NCBI GenBank assembly: GCA_965153455.1
Contig: OZ234497.1
Coordinates: forward strand, 18,035,872-18,099,871
Reading direction: 5' to 3'
DNA from: Sphagnum compactum
Lineage: Eukaryota > Bryophyta > Sphagnopsida > Sphagnales
Length of the DNA: 64,000 nucleotides
Of this stretch, positions 39,624 through 54,282 are shown in pieces. The stretch's first letter is position 1; each line of letters starts with the position of its first letter. The notes beneath the pieces are model-generated. The model saw only the letters and a list, made by a program, of their open reading frames with translations. It made no database searches and was not told the origin of the DNA. Both the position numbers and the translations under genes were made by a program.

Positions 39624-39953
39624 ATGCAAAGGGTTTGCGCGTCCCTTTGCAAGACGGGCAACGTGTTCACAAACGTGCAAGAAGACAGGCTTGCCGCCCG
39701 CATGCATGTGTTGCGAAATCAGGCAGCTGATCCCGATGCCGCCCGCATGCATGCGTTGCGAAATCAGGCAGCTGATCCAGATGCCGCCCGCATGCATGCG
39801 TTGCGAAATCAGGCAGCTGATCCCGATGCCGCCCGCATGCATGTGTTGCGAAATCAGGCAGCTGATCCCGATGATCAGAAGCTAGCCGATGGGAAATATT
39901 CTCTTGAAAATGATGCGAAGTTTAAGAATGAGAATATTGCAATCCGGAGTTAG
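39624..39953 (+). CDS. Hypothetical ORF with four 15-residue repeats, upstream of OPR
   Basis: An ATG-initiated frame of about 109 codons reads MQRVCASLCKTGNVFTNVQE, then four repeats of AARMH(A/V)LRNQAADPD, then DQKLADGKYSLENDAKFKNE and stops in a TTTAGGG motif. The repeat is 45 bp, so it stays in frame. It is GC-richer than its surroundings. I recognise no family. It ends about 180 nt before the OPR start on the same strand, but I found no donor that would splice it in frame to OPR. It may be an independent small gene, a gene fragment or a 5' leader of OPR. Confidence 0.35.
   Translation: MQRVCASLCKTGNVFTNVQEDRLAARMHVLRNQAADPDAARMHALRNQAADPDAARMHALRNQAADPDAARMHVLRNQAADPDDQKLADGKYSLENDAKFKNENIAIRS
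39693..39872 (+). repeat. Four exact-length 45-bp tandem repeats
   Basis: Units start GCCGCCCGCATGCATG at 39693, 39738, 39783 and 39828 and differ only at a few positions (GTG/GCG, CCC/CCA). Near-identity points to recent expansion. Confidence 0.95.
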
Positions 39954-40132
39954 GGTTTAGGGTTTAGAGGTTTGTGATTTCTCGGTATTGGATTCCAGTA
40001 CAGTGCCGACGACGACGTTGATGATCATCGTCAGCTTAAAAATTTGATACAAAAGCTTGAGAGACTTTGTAATTACATGAGTTTTGCAGATTTGTGTTCG
40101 AGAAACTTGCTGGCAGAAATTTACAAGCAGAT

Positions 40133-42155
<2,023 letters not shown>

Positions 42156-42212
42156 TGTTGAGGCCACATGATAGCACACAATTGCAGCAGCACCCAAAAT
42201 TCTTTACGCTTA

Positions 42213-42525
42213 CACTGTAATAAACCCTAAGTCCTAAACCTAAACCTGTAATAAATTGTAAAACCCTAACCCTAGAACTTTAATGAACCCTAAGTGCTAA
42301 ACCTTAAACGTGTAATAAAGCCTAAGCCTAAACCCTATATCTTAATAAACCCTGAAACTAAACCTGAACCTGTAATAAGTCCTCAACCCTAAACCCTAAC
42401 TCTTAATAAACCTTAAATCCTAAACCCTAGAACTTTAATGAACCCTAGGTGCTGAACCTAAAGGTGGAATAAAGCCTAAACCCTAAATCTTCATAAACCT
42501 TAAATCCTAAACCCTAAAGATGAAA
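42213..42525 (+). repeat. Degenerate telomere-like minisatellite with repeated AATAAA
   Basis: About a dozen CCCTAAA/CCCTAA motifs alternate with TGTAATAAA or CTTAATAAACC phrases in loose units of 30-60 bp. It begins about 60 nt after the OPR stop, so it probably forms the 3' UTR. Confidence 0.8.
42219..42224 (+). terminator. First poly(A) signal AATAAA after OPR
   Basis: AATAAA 64 nt beyond the stop codon. It is the first of several in the following minisatellite. Confidence 0.45.
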
Positions 42526-43459
42526 TTAGTAGCACAAGTTGCATACACAACCAAAGCTATACTTTGCAAATTTGTTGACTTGGTGAACTATGGATGACAT
42601 ACATGAATCTCAGAGTACATAAGTGAGAGCTTGGGTACAAAAGTTTCAACATTTTTGCAACTGCAATCTAGAGCATGTGCACTATAGGAGTAAAAGGTCC
42701 TGTATACAAGTGAAATAGTGTGAAACTCAGTTTGGGCCTGTTAAATGTTCTCAATACAGTGCCCATATGACAGTTTTTATTTCGCTGACCACAACGATTG
42801 GCCAAGGCAGTGATATTTAAATATGTAGCCTGTCACTTTATACTGTCCACTTTATTGCATGTTATGAGTGAATTGCTGGGAAAGGATGAATAATTCACAC
42901 TGCAAGTTGGATGTGATAAACACTTTTAGAGGCCCCAATACCCAAAATTCTGGTATTGGGTGTGGGTGGTCATCATCATCTAAACAAGGATGCAATGAGA
43001 CTATACTTTGACTCTCTGGCAGATTTCACATGCTTCAGTTTTGGTTTATTGTCTAAGGAAGATAAAGATCCTGTGGCTCTAGCCTGGAACCAGAGGGATC
43101 CATTTAACATGATGTTCACATGCTATTTGCCAGTTTAGAGCCCAATTGGAGATATATATCAGACCTCAGAACTTTCCAATCTAGTATTTTACAAAATTAT
43201 ACATGTTGTTTAGGGTTTGTAAATGTATGTTCCTGCACTCCCATCCCCTTCCCCAATTGGTTATCAGGGTGGTTCTTTGATCTCATAACCACTGTTCTAA
43301 GAAAAACAGAGGACTGGTTTTAATATATAATATAACCTCACATTTTGGTTGTCATAAGCTATTTTTCAAAGTGGGTTTTTTTTTCATTCTTTTTCATTTT
43401 TTATTTGTGGACCTTAATGAAAAAACCCCATGTTTTATAATATCTGAACCTATATGCTA

Positions 43460-43545
43460 TTAATTATGAGTTCAGGCTTTCATGTAACCTTCCATTTTAA
43501 ATATTAATTATGAGTTTAGGCTTTCATGTAACCTTCCATTTCTTT
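43460..43545 (+). repeat. Two tandem units of about 44 bp
   Basis: ATTAATTATGAGTT(C/T)AGGCT and the following TTCATGTAACCTTCCATTT occur twice in direct succession, nearly identical. Confidence 0.9.
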
Positions 43546-46500
43546 TTTTTAAATATTAATTTGAGTGTCTAAATCAGGTCTTTCGATCTCCATGACTTAT
43601 AAGATTAAAAATAATTGATAGGGTTCAAACTTTGAACCATATTATTGCTTTTCTGAGGTTTCATTCATTTTCTTTGAAAACAACTAACAAATAGCTAAAA
43701 ACTTGTCATCTTAGTTCCCAATTGATGCTAAAAGTTACAAATCTAATCAAACATGTAAATTATACAATCCCAATCATATGAATGAAAAAATGAAAAATGG
43801 TACTGTCCATAGGGTACCCTAAAGCCACTTGTGATAAACAAAAAGATAATAAAAACAAAAAACATTGTTAGTATGGCCACTATTTGATGGGAACTTCATC
43901 AAAAGTCTGTTACTAATATAGATTGAAGAGCAAAATTTTAGACTTTCAAATGTCTTGCCAGATAAAACATGAAGGCTTTTCTAATGGTTGTCTTCTTTCA
44001 ATACAATGTAGTGTGAGTTTATGGTAGGTGTGATAATATCCTTATGTTATAGTTTGACTACCTACTTTCTGAACAATTCCCCTGAAAGTGCAATAACCTA
44101 AAGTTGTTTTACAATACAAAAGGGTACGTAAATGACAATTTATCAATTATATCATTGATAATTTCCACTGATCTACCCCTAATTTTTAATTGTAGATGCA
44201 AACAAAGAACATGATATTCTCCGACATTACTTATCTAAAATGGAAGTATTACTGAACAAAGTTATGGAAAAGTAGTATTTCAATTTTAAGATCAAACCTT
44301 ATTACCACAACCTACTATACATAACCTAGTAAGTTTCCATTTACTTATTAAACAAAATGCACAATTACAACACATACCATAGTACCTTTACCTCTGGCAA
44401 TAACTGAATTATTTCAATAAATGCCAATTTTTCTCAAAATCAGCTACTCACAATGCCAAGAGTTTTTTAAAAAATTTGACACCTACCCTAAAGCTTGGTG
44501 GTGCAGTGTGCCTAGGTGGTGCAAGCTTGGCAATTTTTTTCCCCACCTCAATTGTATGAATTTCAGGAAGTTCTTATTTATACTGCCAAAGTGAAAAGTA
44601 AAAAAACTTGAAGAAGATGCCGGAATGGTAAAGGTACTATGGTATAAGCAGTCGAATTTTGGTAATAGTTTCCTTTCATGCAAAAGCTGTTTCATTTTTA
44701 TCACATAAGTGCACAAAGAGATTTGGGGCAAAACTTTCCAGTAGGGGATGTGCTTGTACCAAGAGCAATCTGAAAGGTGGTCATGGATCAACTGTCAGAA
44801 CTTGTTTAGGACCGCATACTAGGCATAGGGCCTGGTGACCAAACACTATGGGCGCTATATGACGGTTGGCTAATTGTAGGTTGGAGTATCTTGTTTTCAA
44901 TTTGTTCATTTCACAATAACGTCAAATTTCTGCTCGAAATCTGCGTTTTACACTGGAAACCAAAAAAACAAACAAGTTTTTCTTCTTAAAAGTCACATAT
45001 TAGCAAAGCATTATTCGCTAAAAACAAAGTCACAAAGTACAGTACTGTCAGTATATTCAGGATCTTAATTTTGGATTCAGGGTGCATGTGCCCTTCATAA
45101 TTTTAAGTCTCTTCATGTAAGTTTGTCCTAGATGAAAACGTAAAAGTATGAGCTTGTTCTAGAAATATATTAACCCCTAAAGGCTTGATAACCCAGAAGA
45201 TAATTTGTTTAAGAATTCAAACGGATGTGGGAGGTGAAAATTCAAATATTTTGCTTATTTTTTAGGGTTACATGTGGCTCTTTGAGAGCTTTCAATTGAT
45301 TAGGATTTTTCACATAGATTTGTGTGCAATTTTGATCAAATAAGTGCATGCATTGGGCCTATAGGCATAAGATCTATCTTACACCTACCTATACACATAA
45401 GATCATTTGCACTCTTTACAACTAGGCATTTGTCCTATATTTACTAGGAGGGATAAATTCATGAATTTATAGGTGCCTTCAAAGTACGCCAGTAAATTTG
45501 TCCAAGTGTTTTCTGGTGATAATAAACCCATTACTGATTTCTAGGAGTCAATGAACGTCAGGTTTGGTAAGCAGGACGGCCCTAGGTCACGGATGTTCCT
45601 AACATCCATAGGTCAAGGATGTTTCTAACGTCCCTCCTCATGTCCCTACCAGACTTACATCAATATGGACACATCTCAGCAGCAGCTGGCCTGTATCTGT
45701 TTGTGTACAATGCCAAGGCAGAGTTTGCCTTGATAGTTAGCCAGACAACCACCAGCTTAATTATTACGCTGTTAGTGGCCTGACTACTCTCTCAAGTTGT
45801 TTACACCAGTTGCTCTGAGTACTTTCTATGTGGTCATAAACTAAGTGAGGAACCAACCTATCAAGAAAGAAAACAAAATGGATGACTTGAATTATTCGAA
45901 AAAACTTTTAAACCTACATCACTTTGAAAGTACTCTTGCACTCACTGAAAGCATGCACACGAACTGAAGTACGTCAATGGTGCACTCACTGGAAGCATGC
46001 ACTACCTAAAAACAACACATGCCATGAAGCCTTGCACTGATACAATGCAATGCAAATTGTGAGGTTCAGTAAGTGCTGCACCTAAAATATACAATTCGTT
46101 TATCTGTCAAGTTGTTTCCAAAGGACTGCTCTCCACACATATATGTCTTCCCGCACTTTCAGTACTGTTATTTTAGAACCTTTTTACCAATTGGCAAATT
46201 AAATGGGCTTGAAACAAAAGTGGATGGGGCCCACTCAGTCTTTTTCAATTTTGTAATGTAGCTGAAGTAGCAATTACCCATAAGGTGATTAATGCAAATT
46301 TGGCTACAAATAGAAACTGAGAACTGATGGGTGTTTTCCTGTTTCTAATAACCACCCAATACTGGAACGTACCATACCTTCACTTATTATGCAAGTATTC
46401 TAGTCATCAAGTATGCACCAGAATTGGCAATGACAATTGATTTTCTCATTGACTACTCTATAACAGCACCATTATTTCATTTCACTCTACATGTCGTATT

Positions 46501-47044
46501 TTATGGCAAGGACTGTGCCTCGAGAATGTGGTCTTTGGGGTCCTTTCCTAGTAGGTGGTTGCCTGCTAGCCTGTCAAAGGACGTTCACAAATGTAACACC
46601 ACCACCATCCTCTCAGGGAAGGTTCACATTTACAAGTACCTGGACGGACTAAAAAGTATTTTTCTCAAACTTAGCTGGGCTGCATCTATGTGAGCAACTA
46701 TAGATGAGCCCAATTTGTTCATTTTTTGGGAATTATGGGATGTAGCAGTGATCATCTGTAGACAATTTAGCCAAATTTGGCTATAAAAATTTTGAGAACA
46801 AACAAACTTAACCATACTTCATTTGTTGGGTACCTACTGGAATATGATGTAGAATCTGAGAATTTTCTAATTTTTTTTTGCCATAATTAGCCAAAAATTG
46901 CAGACTGGTGAGAATTCTCTGAAAAACAACACTGGCTGGGACCACATGTTTGCTCCCATGTGCACCATTTTGAAAAATCTGATATTGACCTATACAAAAG
47001 TAGAAATTTGGTAAATTTTGTACATGAAAACAATGGCATAAATT

Positions 47045-47195
47045 CATCAGATTTCCAAAAAAGCCAAAAAATCTCCTGATCTCTATAATTGGTTTCAATA
47101 GGCCACCAACAATATAGAAACATGCTTTAAATGTTTTTACAAGTTCATATCTTGTTTATATACCATGGCCAAATTTAGCTAAATCTTCAAGCCTG
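47045..47195. repeat. Dispersed MITE-like repeat, copy 4
   Basis: TCAGATTTCC, GGCCACCAACAATATAGAAA, then ATGGCCAAATTTAGCTAAAT, in the family order. Confidence 0.5.
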
Positions 47196-47999
47196 TGTGG
47201 GTATAATAGCAATGTGCATCATTGCCATATTTTTCATCTTATGGTCCTCAAAGAAAAAGAAAACATGCATAATTAATGCTAATTAACTCGTGACGCATAT
47301 AGTCATGATATGATATAGCTGATGCTAATTTGCTAATGGATGCACAAAGAGCATGACAGCATTTTGCAAGTGCCTTCAGAAAGGTTTCTGAATTTCACCA
47401 ACAATACAAGTAAACAATATTCAAATCATACCTTTGGAATTCCTTGTCAAGGGGGAGACGATCTCAATGATATCCATCAATTTCATGGTTCATTATGTTA
47501 CAATCCATATCACACTTATGCAAGACCTAAAGAAGGCGTGAAATTTTCATAAAATCAGATGTTAAGACAATGGCTTTGTAAACTTATCCAGTTATTTCCA
47601 GAGCAAGCATGCTTGAAAATAGGTCAAAAAAGTATTCTTTGACATTATAATTTTATAAATAAATATTAAAGAATAATTTAAAAACCTTTTGAAGTATCAT
47701 TATGAAATCATGATACACTTTATTAGGTTTATAATAAGTTGCACATCAAGTTTCAAAAAAATTAGTGTAAAAAGAAAATGTATCAAATAATTTTTAAATT
47801 AACCTAACAAAAGTGCTAAAAATTACTTTTTAAGGTTAAATAATTCCCCAATGACTCGTAATGCACTTAGAGAAATTTCTTCTTGTATTTGAAAGGCACC
47901 CTACATTCATTCAAATATCCTGGATCTTAAATGCCGAGTGGGAGGGATCTTGTGTGGTAGGTAAGGCCTGTGTAGTGGGGCCTTCCCAAAATAAGGTGC

Positions 48000-48445
48000 G
48001 GGCTAGAGCCATTAACCAAGGGAAGTGTCGAATTCTGGTAATGAGCCCATCTGAGGGCATCACTGTGTGTAATGACAACTCAAGGTCTCATGTTGAATGC
48101 ATATCTGACGCACAAAGAAAAAAAGAGTGGGCCCTTAGAAAATGCAAGAGCCCAACCAGAAACCTAAGATGACCTCCTCTGTCACCTGAGGGAATCTTAT
48201 GAATTCAAAGCACCCTCCTAATACACTATGAAATCTTGGACAGGTCATAACGCAATAAGCCATGTAAGCCCAATTTTGGTAATGCCCTTGCCCCAGGGCT
48301 TTACCCAGCATAAAGACAGACCAAGTGAAGGAGAAAAACTTTTCAAAATGAAATTGTCCGCTCAGAAAACGAAATGTGCCTCCTCTCCTTTGACTAGAAA
48401 TTTCCTTCCGTAATGTTACCTCCAAATACACTAAGCAATTTCTGG
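48000..48445 (+). repeat. Two diverged units related to the 14.2-14.65 kb tandem repeat
   Basis: TTTACCCAGCATAAAGACAG, ATGTGCCTCCTCT, GACTAGAAATTTCC and CCTCCAAATACACTA echo the 14-kb units. An upstream, poorer copy starts near 48000. Confidence 0.5.
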
Positions 48446-48449
48446 GATG

Positions 48450-49380
48450 TCTTTATGATCTATGGAAGTGCTTAGGTTCATGATAATGTTTACCTCCTGC
48501 TTTATGATGAGTAAAACCCACTAATGCAAGGGTGGACACGGCGCTACCATCTCCTTGTCCTAGGCTTCTTAATTCAGAAATGCCCTCATCTAGCTGGCCC
48601 CGGCCTTACCCTACACAAAAGATGACCCCTTGCTAACCAGCAAACTTCTATAACCTACTTGCCTTGCCCACTATAGTACAGCTTTAATACCTAATATGCC
48701 TGTTATCATGAACTTGAGTGAATTGAACCCCAAACAACTTGTATAAATTTCTTAATTCAATTGTATAACCCATGAAGTAAGTTGTTGAACCCAAAACAAA
48801 TTAATTGCTGACATATACAGAAGCTCTGAAATTATACAATCTCAAATTGTGAGTTCACACAATTAGCAAGCAGCAATTAATACTATGTAGAAATGCTGGA
48901 TATGTACCAATAGCTAAAACCAACATTGAAAGCATGAACATGCAAGGACTCATTCTTAAAAGAACAATATGAATGTCAACATCTACGTCTTGGAATTGGA
49001 GAGGATGTACCTGGACTAGTAGCCTGCACCTAGTGGAACAACTTGAGCTGTGCAGCTGATGACACTGCAGGTGTTGTGTAGCTCATGTATAAGAATGGCA
49101 GCAATTCAGAGTTCAGAAACCATCACCAGCTGCACAAGTATTGTCTCACCTGCATACAATAGGGTCTTGATTGTTCTCAAAAACTTAAGTCTTTCATAGT
49201 GATCTAGAGCTCTAGCTACTGATCATCCATGACTGTTTGTAGATATAGAATGCAGACGGTTGGAGCTTTGGTTTGTAATAGATCACCATCATCATCCCCT
49301 GGCTGCAGACACTCCTGCATGCTTGCTGTTGGCATTATGTCAAGTATTGGATCTTCTCTAAGTTAGTCTTTCATAATGTA
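48450..49380. other. Intergenic, nothing recognised
   Basis: No supported feature. Confidence 0.4.
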
Positions 49381-49405
49381 TAAGTTGATAATAATATGCT
49401 TGCAG

Positions 49406-49876
49406 TACTGATCCTTCCTTGGAGATGTAAACCTTTGCAGATTGCAGCCAATAAAGATTCCAAAGAAAGAAAGGCAGCTGAGATTCCCGCACCTGAATCC
49501 ATTCGTAGTGACGGGCGTTCTAGCTGGTCTTGCAACGACGGGGTTGAAAATCATAGCCCCTTCGAAACATGTCCAGGACGTGATGCTGAAATGATCATCT
49601 TTTGGTATTCCGCCAGTCTGCAGTTTCTTCGGATTACAAGTAGTCGAACCTGGTTGTTGCCTTCAAGCAGTTCTTCTTTTGTGTGCAGAAGAAGATGCCA
49701 CCCGCATCATTCGACTTCAATCCTGGCGCCGACGGAGGTCGTCTAGAGCCAGGAAAGCTCTTGCATACATGGCATCAGCATCTCGTCCGGGATGTGTTTC
49801 GGAGGAGCTACGATCAATACCCCAGAAGAACCGGACAGACAGTGGAAAGGACCAGAGCTTCTGGAGATCCAAACAG
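49406..49876 (+). other. GC-richer candidate exon(s), product unknown
   Basis: The composition rises clearly above the flanks. Splice-like signals bound parts of it: TTGCAG before 49406, GTGTGCAG before about 49684 and a good donor (AACAG then GTACTC) at 49876. Within 49684-49876 two frames are open: one reads PASFDFNPGADGG and LLHTWHQHLVRDVFRRSYDQ, the other RIIRLQSWRRRRSSRARKAL (weakly IQ-motif-like). I cannot tell which, if either, is translated, and recognise no family. Confidence 0.25.
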
Positions 49877-50104
49877 GTACTCAAGAAGAAACTGAAAAAA
49901 ATAACTACTTCCAAGTGTCATCTAAACTGTCGCTGACCTAAACGTCTGTCAAAGAGAAAACTACACTTGTAACAGACTTCTAACGAATGCTGATCAGTTT
50001 TAGCTAGCTTTTGTCCAAATCTCACAGCGAGCGAGCGGAGAGTAACGTCTTCGTAGTAAGTCTAATGAGCTCCAGACTAATGAGTACTGGCGGCGGAGAG
50101 TTCG

Positions 50105-50440
50105 AGACTAACGAGTGCTTTCTTTAAGAAGGAAGGCGCAAGAAGGGTGCTCAACTACCACCTCCTAATTGTGCACGGCCGCTGTTGCCGTGACGCCATA
50201 AATACGGATACCGTCGTGGAGCGGTGGCCACTGTAGGCAATTATCTTATTGGAGGCGAGACTGTGGTGGTCACTACGGTAGCCAATTATCAGCTTATTGG
50301 AGGCGAGACTCGTGCGTGGCGCACGGTAGTGGTGGCTACGGCAACAATGCAGACGCGATTTTGCGTGGGTGCATGACAATATTCTGGGACCCATGGACCA
50401 TGACCATACATACTAGATATCCATATTAAACCTTAGAATC
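50105..50440. mobile_element. Non-autonomous element, copy 2 (related to 28015-28395)
   Basis: GAAGGGTGCTCAACTACCAC, TGTGCACGGC and GTGGCTACGGCAACAATGCA match the 28-kb element in order. It also contains a short internal duplication (TTATTGGAGGCGAGACT twice, at about 50249 and 50293). Confidence 0.5.
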
Positions 50441-50587
50441 AACCGTTGCACAATAGCAGTGTGACTTGCTCTTAGACCTAGTTTTTCAGGCCTAGCGGTT
50501 TTATTCCAATCTGTGTAAGAATTCAGTGTGTACATCCTTGAATCATGGGGAAGTGTAATGTGCATATTGTTGCAAGACCATGATGTC

Positions 50588-50690
50588 TCCCCCCCTCCCC
50601 TCCCCTCCCCTCCCCTCCCCCCCCCAATGACTTGGAAGCCACTAGATTTAATTCCCTCAACCCCCCCCACCCCCCCCCCCACACTATTAA
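50588..50690 (+). repeat. (CCCCT)n and poly-C low-complexity tract
   Basis: Several CCCCT units followed by C9 and CCCCCCCACCCCCCCCCC runs; the opposite strand has G-quadruplex potential. Confidence 0.9.
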
Positions 50691-50699
50691 TAATTTCAG

Positions 50700-52500
50700 A
50701 GTATATGATCACTGACTTTGTACATTAGGATTTAGGGGGCTTCTCTTTTCTTATTAAAATTCTGGATGGTTCTTAATTTAGGTAACTCATATATTGTTGT
50801 AGCAATGCAGATGGACAACTAATAATCTTTATCCATTCTGTGGCCCAGGCTTCTTTTGTTTCTTGAAATTCTGGGCATCTAAAGGTATGACACAATTAAT
50901 GTTTAGAACTTGCAACTAACAGCACTTTAATAGCAAGAAAGTGCCACAAATCACAATTTTTAACATTGCAAGTTATCATTTCTTAAACATTATTTTCACA
51001 TGTCCACATGATGTTAATTAGTAAATAACATTGAGTTATTCTTTTAAATTTTGCAATCTAGTCCACACCATCAAAAATAAAAATTCTCTTCTCTTTTTGA
51101 AAGAAAAATAAGCAGACAAGATGCATGTTAAACATTGAGTTAATTTATCACTTTTTGAGACTTTAGTTAACATAAACTATTAACATTTATTTAACATTAA
51201 TGTCATCTTATATGCCACCCAAGATTTAATGTCAATTAATATTTTAGTTGTGGACTGATTAATTCCAACATTCTTAACAGGCACCTAACATTGGAGTTAA
51301 CATTAAGTGTGGCCAGACTGTAATTGTGCATTCAATCTCAGAATTACAGGAACCAATATTGCTGAGCAATATTAATTATTTGACTTATTAATTGGTAATC
51401 GATTTTAAGCTTCTCTTCCTTGTAAAGGAGAAGTATGAAGGTATTAATTTGTCATGCAATCTGATGGGTTGAAAGTTGAAACTGACGTGTACAAAAATTT
51501 TAAAACATTCTATGGTAGCCATGAGACTGATAAGAGTAATATTACAAGTCTGTGATTCATTAGACTGTTTGTCCAGGTGAGTTTGAAAATGTAACTGAAT
51601 TAGACTATATGGAGATGTAAGGATGAAACCCTGCACTGTAATAATAATACACTTAAGTGTGTAAGGTAGGGTATGGTGATTATTATGCAAGAAGTCCCCA
51701 TCAGCCATGCCTCTAGTCTGACAGTGACTCTGGTTTAGGTCACACGAGAATGTGGCTTTTCCGGACTGAAAACGCTATGGCTCATGTCACACATGTGAAG
51801 TAAACTTTGCCGTTTATGTAATGTCCGATTGATCTGTGAGTTTATTGTGACATATATTACATTAAAATGGCAATTTGACATTAGGTAATGGCACATTTGA
51901 CATTTTCTCAATTTTTTGAGGAAAACTTCATCATTTCATGCTAAATAATATTTATTTATTTGGCAAGGTTTTTGTCTTTTAACAATAATTCTGAAAAATT
52001 ATGGTGAACTCCTAATTTCTTCATACGAATGGAATTTTTTTCCATTACTTTTCCAGTCTAGAAAGGGTTGACCAATCATGTGCATTGCTTGTTGTATCCA
52101 TGAACTAAATTATTAACCAGATGTAACCCTGATCAAGTTTGGAGATAGACCCAAGCCTGGAAATTTTTCCTTCAAATGCAATACCTTCTCCTGTCCCAGG
52201 AGTGACCCTAATGGCCTTAGAGCCCAATTAAAATCAGACAACTTGTATGGAAAACTAAGACCTTTTATTTGATGAGTCTAGGGAATTTGGCCTTCCCTAA
52301 GAACTCAAAATCTGTTAAGGTTCCTGGAACTACAAGAACTCAAAAATGTTTTTTGAAACCAATTACAGTTTGGTCTCAAGATTAAATAATCAATGCCCCA
52401 TTTAATTCAAAATCATGATACATTTTAAGTGATAATTGATTATGTTCAAACTTTTTAAACCCACTTTGTGTAGTTATTTGAATTTATAAAAAACTGTCGT
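50700..52500. other. AT-rich intergenic, nothing recognised
   Basis: Many TTAACATT/AACATTAA phrases around 50950-51320, otherwise unique AT-rich DNA. Confidence 0.45.
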
Positions 52501-53560
52501 TTCAGGTTTTTGAAATAGTTCAAAATTAGGAAATCACTGTATTCAGTTGTTTGGAAAAATCAGAATCAAAGAACTGCTGGAAGTATACTGGTGAATCTAA
52601 CTAACTAGCTAATTGCAGAGTGAGAGAGAAACTAAGCACCTCAGTGATCAGTGAGTTGAATGAGAGAAAAGAGAAGACAGAGGGACAGAGCATAATCTTA
52701 GGAGATTAACCTAGTGACCAGACTAATTTAGAAGCCTCTACCTTAAGATGCAGTCACAATAGAAGGAGCCACTTGCAAAACCTGTGTTGTGTCGTTATTT
52801 GAATTTACTAACAACTGCGGTTCTAGTTTTTTAAATAATTCAGAATCAGAGAACCACCAATTTAACTTGTTTGCAAAAATCAGAATCAAAGAACCTCAGT
52901 CCCAGTTAATTCAAAGAACCAGTGAATTTCATGAAAGTACCAGTAAATAACCAGCAGTTTTGTGGGCAGCTATTTGATCATTTTAAAAAAACTGAGATCT
53001 GTGGTTATAGATCAGAAAAGGTTCTTTCATTTTACAGAACTTTGGTTATGAATCTGAAAAACTGCCTCAGGATAAGCATCAGGGGTCTGTTGTCCATTCC
53101 ACTGTTTGGCAGTTCTTGACTATTATCAAGAACCTCTGGTTCCAGTTCTAAAACATATTTATTAGAACAGTTTTGGCTCGGTTTCCAGTTCCACACAAAA
53201 ATGGAATCTGGAACTGGTTCTAGGTCCAGTTCTTCGAAAAAAAAAAACAGTTCTGGTTTTGAAATTTACACCTGCTTCTATTCTGTTCCAGGTAACTTGT
53301 GCTAGAACTGGCAGTTTTCTACCAGTTACCCTCCTATTAGCCCCTGGTTCTAGTCTTTTCTTTCAATTTTGTTTCTTTTTAATTTGGTTTTGGTTCTGGA
53401 CATAAATGGAGAAGCCAGCTACAGTTTCGATTCTCATCCAGTTCTGGTTCCAAAAGATGTTCTAAAAATCCAACTTGAGTTCCAGTTCAGTTTTGACTAA
53501 CGAGCCTTAGTTCCAATTCAGTTTTTACTAACCATAACTTTGAGTTCTAAACGGCCAAAC
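52500..53560. repeat. Diffuse low-complexity GGTTC/AGAACC sequence
   Basis: Very degenerate repetition of CAGAATCAAAGAACC and CCAGTTC(T/C)GGTTC phrases without a fixed period, resembling 12.76-12.95 kb. No gene. Confidence 0.5.
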
Positions 53561-53565
53561 CAGGT

Positions 53566-54282
53566 TGACATGCCCTTTCTTGCTTGTCGCCTTGTGTTCC
53601 TCACACTTCATCATGCTTTTCTCGCATCAACTCTTTTAGCTCCTCATTACCTACGCACCCCATGGCATACTTGGTTAGTCCCAAAGCCCCAACAACTCAA
53701 GATGGACTCATACTTTCTACTTAGACTCGCTAAACCCCTACTATCAAGGCTAAGTTTTAGTCTAACTTGGACCCCAAAGTCGAGTCACATGGCCGTAAGC
53801 CGAATCAGCCCCATGCTAACTCAAGGGCCTTTTGGGACCAACTCCTAGAGTTGGTCTAAAGGACTTAAACTAGGACGACCCGAGTTGTCCCGAGGCCAAC
53901 CCTCTCTCAAGGTTTGGGTCTTGAAGCTTTAAAGGGATAGCTTCTAATCGTCTCAAATGCTTTAATGGGTTTGCCCCCTTTTGGCCCTTTTGGGGTGACT
54001 CAAGACAACGCTTAATTGTTCATTGAGGGTTTTAAGAGGATGGTGCCCTGCACCATAATCCTGAAGACAACCCCCCAGTTTTCTTCTTTGGCCGACGGAA
54101 CCCCAACTCCGCCTTAGCCCATCTGGACGCTGAGGTTTGGACATCTGCTGACTCCTAAAAGAGTTGAACCTCCTAGAATCACTTTTGGCCTAACTTTCAT
54201 ATCACCTTAGTGCCCCACTAAGGTGGTCTTGATATGAAGCCCGCATAAGCTTAAAACATCTCTTAAGTGAAAGGGCATGTCA
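53566..54282 (-). repeat. 3' LTR of the Ty3/gypsy remnant
   Basis: 717 bp bounded by a perfect 14-bp inverted repeat (TGACATGCCCTTTC ... GAAAGGGCATGTCA) and preceded on the minus strand by GGTGGGGGTGAA, a fitting polypurine tract. Confidence 0.8.

Larger units (their letters stand above)
42530..47999. other. Intergenic between OPR and the 48-kb repeat
   Basis: No gene found. Contains a small direct duplication at 43460-43545, copy 4 of the AGCCAAATTTGGCT family (about 47045-47195) and a short related motif near 46765-46785. Confidence 0.5.

Noticed and set aside
39594-39842. Minus-strand frame with a repeated MHAGGIGISCLISQR unit
   Set aside because: It is the antisense shadow of the 45-bp repeats; the plus frame is longer and has a better start.
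48970-49040. LINE endonuclease start (a SWNWRG-like phrase)
   Set aside because: Nothing downstream continues an endonuclease or RT; probably chance.
49690-49760. Calmodulin-binding IQ motif
   Set aside because: RLQSWRRRRSSRARK is only loosely IQ-like and the competing frame is equally open.
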